Source of the DNA: Actinobacteria bacterium UBA7422 | GTDB lineage: Bacteria > Actinomycetota > Actinomycetes > S36-B12 | Length of the DNA stretch: 5,728 nt | Assembly: GCA_002469525.1 (NCBI GenBank) | Contig: DKME01000131.1 | Location: forward strand, 1 to 5,728 | Reading direction: 5' to 3' | Program-made: the position numbers and the translations under genes | The notes under the pieces: generated by a model | What the model saw: only the letters and a program-made list of their open reading frames with translations | What the model was told of the DNA's origin: nothing | The model's database searches: none | In this document: piece after piece, positions 1 to 5,088 of the stretch | How the letters are laid out: the number at the start of each line of letters is the position of its first letter | Numbering within the stretch: the stretch's first letter is position 1

Positions 1-379
1 GCTCCCCAGCAGGCGCGAACTTCGCGGCAACATAATGCGCACATTCGTGCAAGACAACCGATTCACGGAGGGCCCATGTAGCTGACTGCCCAGTGACCGG
101 GATGGCAATTATTTGACTGGTGAACTCGTAGTGAGCCTTTGCCGATCCCTTCCGCTCGCGAATAGTCGGTGGGTTCAGACCTAATGCGTGAACCAATTCC
201 GACTCACCGAAAAGTCCTGAAACATATGACCGGATCGACTCGATATTGGCAAATCTTTTCTGCACTGGAATGTCTAGGGTAGAGCCAAAAAATTCCACTT
301 TTCCACCGCGATTCATCAAGCTCGTGAATTGGTCCTCAGCGGAATACACCTTGGCTCTGTGCGCATCGGGTGCGCTCAC
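1..379 (-). CDS. Putative zinc metallohydrolase, TIGR04338-like (C-terminal part beyond window)
   Basis: This leftward reading frame is open from a stop codon at 455-457 to the left edge. Counting from the GTG at 379, it shows 126 codons. Near the start is DAHRAKVYSAED, then FGSTLDIPV (about residues 30-38), RFANIESIRSYV, an IRERKGSAKAHYE segment, and finally WALRESVVLHECAHYVAAKF. HECAH (H111, E112, H115) is an HExxH zinc-site motif, with the Glu as likely general base. The order of these blocks matches my memory of the actinobacterial TIGR04338 putative metallohydrolase family, whose substrate is unknown to me. I chose GTG 379 because family members begin a few residues before the RxKVYxAE block; GTG 397 in the same frame is an alternative. 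Neither has a good ribosome binding site. The third zinc ligand would lie beyond the window. The protein has no signal peptide or membrane segment in the visible part, so it is probably cytoplasmic. The family call is fairly secure and the start is not. Confidence 0.78.
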   Translation of the reverse strand, partial: MSAPDAHRAKVYSAEDQFTSLMNRGGKVEFFGSTLDIPVQKRFANIESIRSYVSGLFGESELVHALGLNPPTIRERKGSAKAHYEFTSQIIAIPVTGQSATWALRESVVLHECAHYVAAKFAPAGE

Positions 380-426
380 TAAGGCATTAGGGTCCACACC
401 TCTATCTTGCCTTGTAACCTGAACAC
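379..426 (-). other. Possible 15-codon leader ORF overlapping the metallohydrolase start
   Basis: A GTG at 426-424 opens a 15-codon frame (VFRLQGKIEVWTLMP) that ends with TAG at 381-379. The last base of this stop is the first base of the metallohydrolase GTG, a TAGTG overlap typical of translational coupling. The purine run AGGAGGAAGGA (449-439) lies upstream, 12 bases from the GTG if the distal AGGA is used, which is longer than usual. There are two readings: a translated leader that delivers ribosomes to the metallohydrolase start, or an N-terminus of the metallohydrolase displaced by a frameshift, since this frame and the main frame are offset by one base. The sequence alone does not decide between them. 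Confidence 0.3.
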
Positions 427-438
427 GGCGAAAGAGGT

Positions 439-449
439 TCCTTCCTCCT
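439..449 (-). promoter_or_regulatory. Strong Shine-Dalgarno sequence upstream of the metallohydrolase
   Basis: On the minus strand this reads AGGAGGAAGGA, the best ribosome binding site match in the window. It sits about 60 bases before the preferred metallohydrolase start (GTG 379) and 12 bases before the GTG of the 15-codon frame at 426. It does not fit any start in the metallohydrolase frame, because the nearest in-frame candidates lie 41 or more bases downstream. Confidence 0.4.
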
Positions 450-471
450 GTGGATTACCCCGCCGATAGAG

Positions 472-496
472 TCAGAGCGTTCATATCTGAGTGAAC
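472..496. promoter_or_regulatory. Interleaved inverted repeats in the divergent metallohydrolase/MFS region
   Basis: Two short perfect inverted repeats interlock here: TCAGA (472-476) with TCTGA (486-490), and GTTCA (479-483) with TGAAC (492-496), which together give GTTCATATCTGAGTGAAC for the second. They lie 32 bases upstream of the MFS transporter start and between the two divergent genes. This is where an operator for a regulator of a drug-efflux gene would be expected. The arms are only 5 bases each and could occur by chance. No convincing -35/-10 pair was found beside them; TAGAGT at 467-472 is a possible -10 on the plus strand without a matching -35. The rest of 427-527 shows nothing beyond the ribosome binding sites. 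Confidence 0.25.
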
Positions 497-516
497 ATTT
501 CCACCAGCACATCTAC

Positions 517-522
517 AAAGGA
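517..522 (+). promoter_or_regulatory. Ribosome binding site of the MFS transporter
   Basis: AAAGGA sits 5 bases before the GTG at 528. It fixes this GTG as the start, rather than the later ATG codons inside the first membrane segments. Confidence 0.6.
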
Positions 523-527
523 AAATC

Positions 528-1844
528 GTGCCCGAAACACCAGCCAGTTCGCAGGATCAGCCTCAGGGCACTTCGCGAACCCGGAAACTCGGTGGCGCGA
601 TTAGGCGAACCCCCCTGTTAAGCGGGCTACCACGTGAAGTTGCCGTGCTTTCTGCCATCGCTTTCTGCGTCGCAATCGGATTTGGAATCTTGGCACCGGC
701 ACTGCCAATTTTTGCGAAAACATTTGAAGTTTCAGCGCTCCAGGCGAGCGCCGTTATCTCGGTCTTTGCCCTCATGCGATTTGTTTTTGCGCCCATTGCT
801 GGGATCCTGGTCGACCGGATGGGTGAGCGAATCGTTCTCACTTCCGGGCTCATCATTGTCGCTACCTCCAGCGTGATTGCCGGGTTTTCTCAAACCTACA
901 TTCAACTGGTCGCCTTCCGCGGGATTGGTGGCATTGGGTCATCGATGTTCACGGTTTCCGCCCTTGCCCTCCTTCTTCGCGTGGTGGACTCTAGCCAGCG
1001 CGGTCGAGCTGCAAGCGCCTTTCAGGGCGGTTTCCTTCTGGGTGGAGTTGCTGGACCAGCCGTGGGCGGCATAGTCGTCGCAATTTCGATTCGAGCACCT
1101 TTTTTCGTGTACGCGGCGGCACTTTTCATGGCCGCAATTGTCACTTTGGTTTTCTTGAGTCGCGCCCAACTTCTCGAACGTGAGGAGCAAGTTTCCGAGG
1201 GTCAAAACAATAAGGTAGAAGAATTACGCTTGGCTCTCAAAGACAAGGCGTATCAGGCAGCCCTCGGAACAAACCTGGTCTCTGGGTTCGTTTCATTTGG
1301 CCTTCGTAGTTCTGTTGTACCTCTTTTTGTCGTTGAAGGCCTGGATCGAGGAGCTTCCCTCGCTGGCTTTGGTTTTCTTGCAGCCGCTGCCGTACAGGCA
1401 ATCGTCCTGCTTCCTGCCGGTCGCATGGCGGACACTCAAGGTCGACGAAAGGCACTCCTCTACGGAACCATCGCAACGGCTATCGGAATGGTAGTTCTCA
1501 CTCTCGCGGACGCTGCAGTCAACGGGCTAGGAAAAGCAGCAATGCTGGGAACGATTCTCTTCTTGGTGAGCATGGCGATCCAAGGATTTGGGGCCGCATT
1601 CTTGGGTTCAGCCCCCTCTGCCGTCATTGGAGACGTCATGGGTGGCAAAAAGGGTGGAATAGTGGTTGCAACCTTCCAAATGATGAGCGACGTTGGCGCT
1701 GTGCTGGGACCTCTTGCCGCAGGCCTGCTGGTAGACCTTTTTGACTTCGATTGGGCGTTCGCATTTGGAGCGCTTCTCGCCATATTGCCAATTTTCCTCG
1801 TGATTCGCATGCCCGAAACTCTCAAACGCTCGGACGTAACGTAG
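528..1844 (+). CDS. MFS transporter, drug:proton antiporter (DHA1) type
   Basis: This is a 438-residue inner-membrane protein with about 12 hydrophobic segments, roughly at residues 36-58, 71-96, 101-120, 125-150, 163-185, 189-211, 244-266, 277-300, 309-327, 336-360, 382-403 and 409-427. A charged central loop lies at about 212-243. Major facilitator signatures are clear. Motif A is GILVDRMGERIVL (92-104), and its repeat in the second half is GRMADTQGRRKAL (298-310). A motif B-like segment contains R131. The antiporter motif C, GGVAGPAVGG (172-181), lies in segment 5, and a Gly/Pro-rich segment GAVLGPLAAG (390-399) in segment 11. Motif C points to proton-driven export rather than uptake. The substrate cannot be read from the sequence. 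The N-terminal 35 residues are cytoplasmic, polar and basic. The start is GTG with a good ribosome binding site. The next gene on the strand, a sulfatase, begins 70 bases downstream and may be co-transcribed, although a hairpin lies between them. Confidence 0.9.
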   Translation: MPETPASSQDQPQGTSRTRKLGGAIRRTPLLSGLPREVAVLSAIAFCVAIGFGILAPALPIFAKTFEVSALQASAVISVFALMRFVFAPIAGILVDRMGERIVLTSGLIIVATSSVIAGFSQTYIQLVAFRGIGGIGSSMFTVSALALLLRVVDSSQRGRAASAFQGGFLLGGVAGPAVGGIVVAISIRAPFFVYAAALFMAAIVTLVFLSRAQLLEREEQVSEGQNNKVEELRLALKDKAYQAALGTNLVSGFVSFGLRSSVVPLFVVEGLDRGASLAGFGFLAAAAVQAIVLLPAGRMADTQGRRKALLYGTIATAIGMVVLTLADAAVNGLGKAAMLGTILFLVSMAIQGFGAAFLGSAPSAVIGDVMGGKKGGIVVATFQMMSDVGAVLGPLAAGLLVDLFDFDWAFAFGALLAILPIFLVIRMPETLKRSDVT

Positions 1845-1851
1845 TCTGTGA

Positions 1852-1870
1852 AAGTTCCCTACCGGAACTT
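1852..1870 (+). repeat. Perfect hairpin between MFS transporter and sulfatase genes
   Basis: AAGTTCC (1852-1858) and GGAACTT (1864-1870) form a perfect 7-base-pair stem with a 5-base loop, starting 8 bases after the transporter stop. No run of T follows, so it is not a classical intrinsic terminator. It could act as a weak terminator, an mRNA-stabilising 3' end, or an operator, because its right arm overlaps the place where the -35 element of a sulfatase promoter would lie. Confidence 0.45.
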
Positions 1871-1882
1871 GTGTAGACCAAA

Positions 1883-1902
1883 TATAGAGCGACGAGTAAG
1901 GA
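1883..1902 (+). promoter_or_regulatory. Possible -10 element and ribosome binding site of the sulfatase
   Basis: TATAGA (1883-1888) resembles a -10 hexamer; no good -35 is present about 17 bases upstream (TACCGG). AAGGA (1898-1902) is a plausible ribosome binding site, but it lies 12 bases before the GTG at 1915, which is longer than optimal. The next in-frame GTG at 1924 would be even farther away. A transcript from this -10 would have a leader of only about 20 bases. The promoter is tentative, the ribosome binding site somewhat firmer. Confidence 0.3.
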
Positions 1903-1914
1903 TCAAAACTCCCA

Positions 1915-3531
1915 GTGACGCACGTGGACCCTTCGCCCGAAAATCACCCGCTAATTAACAAATTGGTGGCGGCCGGAACCGCGCTCATTCTTATTGCTGT
2001 CGGTGCTGCTTTCTTTGTCGCCTCGGTTCGCTCAACACCGGCCGCCGCAGATGCTGCTACCGAACCCACTACTTCGACAGATCCCCTCATCGAAGGTCAA
2101 GTAGGGAGTGAGAAAACTGTTGTCAACGCTGAGGGAGACCTCGCCGACGTCAAGAACGTGGCCTTTATATTGGCTGACGATCTTGACTGGAATCTTTTTA
2201 ATCAGGTTCCGCGACTGGCTGCTCTCCCCGAACAAGGCATGACCTTCATGAATCAAACAGTCACGGACTCGCTGTGTTGCCCGTCCCGGGTATCCATCAT
2301 GCGTGCTCAATACATTCACAACCACAAAGTGATCTCAAACATTGAAAAAACCGGTGGTGGCTGGCCAACTTTTCGTGACCGCAAAGAGGAGCAAGACTGC
2401 TTGCCAGTGTGGCTCGACAACGCGGGAGTCACCACAGCACTATTCGGCAAATACCTCAACGATTTTCCCTCTCAACCGAGTGAAGCAACCTACATTCCAC
2501 CGGGCTGGGATCAATGGGGCGTTCCCATCTCGCGCGGTGATTCTTACACGGGCTACAACTACACAATGAATGACAATGGGACTCTCGTTCGGTACGGAAA
2601 TAAGCCCACTGATTTCCTCAATGATGTAATCACTGACAAAGCCACAAACTTCATCGAGACAGCCGAATCCCCATTCTTCCTAGAACTCTCCACGTATAGC
2701 CCGCACAAGCCAGCTCCTGTCGCAACGCGCAATGCTCTTAAGCACGGTGGGACGGTGGCCCCTCGCAATCCTGCCTACAACACCTACGGGGTTGACGAAC
2801 CTAAGTGGATGAAAGACAAGAAACCACTCAATGCAACACAACTGGCCAACGCTGACAAACAGTGGCGCAAACGTGCCCAATCTGCTGAATCTGTGGCTGA
2901 CTCGGTTGACGCGATTATGGCTAAGCTCAAGGAGACGGGTCACGATAAGGACACTCTCGTTGTCATTACAACCGACAACGGTTATCACATGGCAGAAAGA
3001 CGAATGTTTAAGGGTAAACGCACCCCGTATGCCTCTGACACTGTCATTCCCATGATCGTCATTGGTCCAGGCGTACCAGCCGGAGTTACCGTTAACGAAA
3101 TGTCCAGCACGATCGACCTTGGTCCTACATTTACTGAGATACTTGGAACCACGGCCCCCAACTGGGTTGACGGGCGCTCACTCGTAGGTTTCTTTGCCCA
3201 AGGAGAAACACCGGAAGGCTGGCGCAAGGCCGTCCTCTCCGAAAGCCTTGGAATTTCAACACCCGATGATCCCGATTTTCAAAAAAATGCGCCACCTCAA
3301 TTCTTCGCACTTCGTAGCGAAAAGTGGCTGTACGTTGAATATGTCGACGGCTCGAGAACACTTTATGACCGGGAAAATGATCCATATGAAATGGTCAATA
3401 TCGTAAAAACAGCAGATCCGCTACTACTGCGCAGCCTTTCTGCGCAACTCACACAACTCAGCACCTGCTCCGGCGATACCTGTCGGACCTCAGACTCAAT
3501 TGCGGTTCCAGTAGCAACGATTGCTAACTAA
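1915..3531 (+). CDS. Membrane-anchored or secreted sulfatase, N-acetylglucosamine-6-sulfatase-like
   Basis: This 538-residue type I sulfatase hydrolyses sulfate esters using formylglycine. The N-terminus is a short polar stretch, a hydrophobic segment (about 15-37) and an Ala-rich region (STPAAADAAT), indicating Sec export or a membrane anchor with the catalytic domain outside. There is no twin-arginine motif. Visible active-site features are the metal-binding D88-D89, the CCPSR motif with C121 as the residue converted to formylglycine and R125, GKY with K179, YSPHKP with H264, and TTDNGYH with D354 and N355. The CCPSR-to-HNH stretch, the FGKYLN segment and the C-terminal pair C518/C523 (CSGDTCR) closely recall human glucosamine-6-sulfatase, so a 6-sulfated sugar is a reasonable but unproven substrate. 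Maturation needs a formylglycine-generating enzyme, which is not in the window. The gene follows the MFS transporter by 70 bases and overlaps the convergent downstream gene by 8 bases. GTG 1915 is the likely start. Alternative names would be arylsulfatase or choline sulfatase, which fit less well. Confidence 0.9.
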   Translation: MTHVDPSPENHPLINKLVAAGTALILIAVGAAFFVASVRSTPAAADAATEPTTSTDPLIEGQVGSEKTVVNAEGDLADVKNVAFILADDLDWNLFNQVPRLAALPEQGMTFMNQTVTDSLCCPSRVSIMRAQYIHNHKVISNIEKTGGGWPTFRDRKEEQDCLPVWLDNAGVTTALFGKYLNDFPSQPSEATYIPPGWDQWGVPISRGDSYTGYNYTMNDNGTLVRYGNKPTDFLNDVITDKATNFIETAESPFFLELSTYSPHKPAPVATRNALKHGGTVAPRNPAYNTYGVDEPKWMKDKKPLNATQLANADKQWRKRAQSAESVADSVDAIMAKLKETGHDKDTLVVITTDNGYHMAERRMFKGKRTPYASDTVIPMIVIGPGVPAGVTVNEMSSTIDLGPTFTEILGTTAPNWVDGRSLVGFFAQGETPEGWRKAVLSESLGISTPDDPDFQKNAPPQFFALRSEKWLYVEYVDGSRTLYDRENDPYEMVNIVKTADPLLLRSLSAQLTQLSTCSGDTCRTSDSIAVPVATIAN

Positions 3532-3868
3532 CGGGTAGTTTTTCCCATGCGACTTGGCCCGTGCATTCAGTGACTAAAACGCGCGCAAAGGCATTGCCAG
3601 TCAATGTCAAGACATAGCCGGGTCTGTGGAGGTAAACCGCATTGAAGTCTTTCTTGCCTTGGTAGCGCGTAGTTCCCAGCATGATCACACCTGGGAGACC
3701 TGTGCCCGGCGCCCTGATCCCGCGCAAGTGGACCCAAAGGTCACTCACGTGAGCGAAGTCGCTCACGTTACCTAAGGGAATGGAGAAGCTTCTCTTTAAG
3801 GCCCCCAACTCCTCTTTGCCCGAAAGTGAAACCCGCAACGAGTCACCCTCTGGCACGAGTAAGGCCAC
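3524..3868 (-). CDS. Small uncharacterised actinobacterial protein with RAPGTGLPG motif
   Basis: This 114-residue protein has a GTG start two bases after the metB stop, so the two are almost certainly co-transcribed and probably translationally coupled. AGAAGG inside the end of metB lies about 13 bases before the GTG and may help. The sequence has alternating hydrophobic strands, the motif RAPGTGLPG (52-60), a GTT-to-KDF segment (65-75) and a final strand before NAFARVLVT. It has no signal peptide or membrane segment. I recognise the RAPGTGLPG pattern from short hypothetical proteins of Actinobacteria, possibly with a PH-like beta fold, but I know of no assigned function. Its position behind metB is the only functional hint. 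The last 8 bases overlap the end of the convergent sulfatase gene. A strong hairpin lies within the coding sequence at 3747-3768, where the codons for VSD occur twice. It is very probably a real gene, function unknown. Confidence 0.75.
   Translation of the reverse strand: MALLVPEGDSLRVSLSGKEELGALKRSFSIPLGNVSDFAHVSDLWVHLRGIRAPGTGLPGVIMLGTTRYQGKKDFNAVYLHRPGYVLTLTGNAFARVLVTECTGQVAWEKLPVS
3747..3768. repeat. Perfect 9-base-pair hairpin inside the small metB-linked gene
   Basis: ACGTGAGCG (3747-3755) and CGCTCACGT (3760-3768) are exact reverse complements separated by the 4-base loop AAGT. On the minus strand the two arms encode the two near-identical VSD segments of NVSDFAHVSD. The stem is GC-rich and would form in transcripts of either strand. 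It lies about 215 bases past the sulfatase stop, so it could mark the 3' end of read-through sulfatase mRNA, but no T run follows on either strand. It may simply result from the repeated amino acids. Confidence 0.6.
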
Positions 3869-3870
3869 GG

Positions 3871-5019
3871 CTAATGCAGCGCCTTCTCGAGGTCAGCAAT
3901 TAGGTCGTCGGCTTCCTCAATGCCAACGCTGAGTCGAACTAGGTCGTTTGGTACTTCGAGTGGGCTTCCGCTCACCGACGCATGTGTCATGCGACCAGGG
4001 TGTTCAATCAGCGACTCAACGCCACCAAGTGACTCGCCAAGTGTGAATAAAGTTGTTGCAGAGCAAATATCTAGTGCTGCCTGCTCACCTGCTTTCACAC
4101 GAAAGGACACCATCCCGCCAAAACCACTCATTTGTTTCTTTGCGACTTCGTGGTTCGGGTGTGAGGGAAGTCCGGGATAAAAGACTTGACCAACACCTGC
4201 GTGCCCTTCAAGGAGCTCAACAACCTTTGCCGCATTGTCATTGTGACGATCCATGCGAACGCCAAGTGTCTTAATCCCGCGCATTACCAACCAGGAATCA
4301 AATGGTCCAGCTATCGCTCCCATGGCATTTTGGTGATAGGCCAACTGCTCACCAAGTTCGGCGTCGGCAACGACAAGCGCACCACCAACCACATCACTGT
4401 GACCGCCGAGGTACTTGGTCGTGCTGTGAATTACAACGTCCGCTCCAAGAAGGAGTGGCTGCTGAAGGTAGGAGGATGCGAATGTGTTGTCGATTACCAA
4501 CAGAGCTCCACCGGCGTGAGCAACCTCAGCAATGGCAGCGATGTCGCCAATATTGAGCAAGGGGTTTGTTGGAGTTTCGATCCAGACAAGCTTGGTCTTG
4601 GGAGTCATTGCGGCGGCAATAGCATCAGGGTCGGTGACAGCCGCAGTCGTAAGGTCGATTCCCCAAGGCTCTGCAACTTTCTTGAACAGTCGATAAGTGC
4701 CACCGTAGGCATCGTTGGGAAGAACCACATGGTCCCCCGGCTTGAGCACTGTCCGAATTAGTGTGTCCTCAGCGGCTAGACCAGAAGCAAATGCGAGGCC
4801 GCGGGCAGATTCGATTCCGGGGGCTTCGAGTGCTGCGAGGCATTCCTGTAATGCCGTTCGTGTCGGGTTGCCACTGCGCGAATACTCGTATCCGTTTCGC
4901 AAACCCCCAACACCGTCTTGAGCGTATGTTGACACCTGATAAATCGGCGTCACCACCGCACCTGTTTCAGGGTCTGGTGCCTGGCCTGCATGAATTGCGC
5001 GTGTATTAAAACCGTCCAT
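3871..5019 (-). CDS. metB: Cystathionine gamma-synthase
   Basis: This 382-residue PLP enzyme of the Cys/Met metabolism family joins an activated homoserine (O-succinyl- or O-acetyl-homoserine) to cysteine, giving cystathionine in the transsulfuration route to methionine in the cytoplasm. The PLP lysine is K202 in HSTTKYLGGHSDVVGG. Y46 and R48 of YSRSGNPTR reach the phosphate of the neighbouring subunit, Y105 in DAYGGTYR stacks on PLP, D177 in DNTF contacts the pyridine nitrogen, and R362 in RLSVGIE binds the substrate carboxylate. The length is normal. The sequence reads much like mycobacterial MetB, including QDGVGGLR, LGGVESLIEHP and SPLEVPNDLVRLSVGIE; related lyases of this family cannot be fully excluded. 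The start ATG 5019 gives the usual MDGFNTRAIHAG opening. No ribosome binding site precedes it, but a TAGGCT hexamer ends 6 bases upstream, suggesting a leaderless mRNA. A small uncharacterised gene follows after two bases. msrA diverges from it across a 69-base gap. Confidence 0.93.
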   Translation of the reverse strand: MDGFNTRAIHAGQAPDPETGAVVTPIYQVSTYAQDGVGGLRNGYEYSRSGNPTRTALQECLAALEAPGIESARGLAFASGLAAEDTLIRTVLKPGDHVVLPNDAYGGTYRLFKKVAEPWGIDLTTAAVTDPDAIAAAMTPKTKLVWIETPTNPLLNIGDIAAIAEVAHAGGALLVIDNTFASSYLQQPLLLGADVVIHSTTKYLGGHSDVVGGALVVADAELGEQLAYHQNAMGAIAGPFDSWLVMRGIKTLGVRMDRHNDNAAKVVELLEGHAGVGQVFYPGLPSHPNHEVAKKQMSGFGGMVSFRVKAGEQAALDICSATTLFTLGESLGGVESLIEHPGRMTHASVSGSPLEVPNDLVRLSVGIEEADDLIADLEKALH

Positions 5020-5025
5020 GGCTTG

Positions 5026-5031
5026 AGCCTA
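5026..5031 (-). promoter_or_regulatory. Candidate -10 element for leaderless metB transcript
   Basis: On the minus strand TAGGCT matches TANNNT and ends exactly 6 bases before the metB ATG, which puts the transcription start at or next to the A of the ATG. No Shine-Dalgarno sequence is present, consistent with the leaderless genes common in Actinobacteria. The -35 region at 17-base spacing reads CTGCCG, a poor match. A second candidate, CATAAT at 5075-5080 on the minus strand, would give a leader of about 50 bases. Confidence 0.4.
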
Positions 5032-5076
5032 TGTTGCACGCAGCACCGCGGCAGAGCAGAGGTCGGCAATTCACAT

Positions 5077-5082
5077 TATGTT
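5077..5082 (+). promoter_or_regulatory. Candidate -10 element for leaderless msrA transcript
   Basis: TATGTT matches TANNNT and ends exactly 6 bases before the msrA ATG at 5089, the same geometry as on the metB side. No ribosome binding site precedes this ATG. The -35 region is poor. This element supports ATG 5089 over the alternative ATG at 5113. Confidence 0.4.
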
Positions 5083-5088
5083 TAGGCC

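Noticed and set aside
1915..2034. Tat signal peptide on the sulfatase
   Set aside because: There is no twin arginine before the hydrophobic segment, only a single Lys, so a Sec signal or membrane anchor fits better.
528..3531. Transporter and sulfatase as a dedicated polysaccharide utilisation locus
   Set aside because: The MFS protein carries the antiporter motif C and looks like a drug exporter. No SusC/D, ABC sugar importer or glycoside hydrolase is present in the window.
3532..3553. Intrinsic terminator after the sulfatase (GGG, T run, CCC)
   Set aside because: The GGG at 3533-3535 and CCC after the T run give only a 3-base stem, with the T run in the loop rather than after the stem.
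4186..4761. Plus-strand 191-codon open frame antisense to metB
   Set aside because: It lies fully inside metB on the other strand, its translation shows no recognisable domain, and metB is a clear family match. It is a shadow frame.
5034..5079. TTGCAC (5034-5039) with CATTAT (5074-5079) as a sigma-70-type msrA promoter
   Set aside because: The spacing is 34 bases, about twice what is required.
5020..5088. SAM or other methionine riboswitch before metB
   Set aside because: The gap to msrA is only 69 bases and shows neither SAM-riboswitch core elements nor a terminator hairpin; the likely start site leaves no leader.
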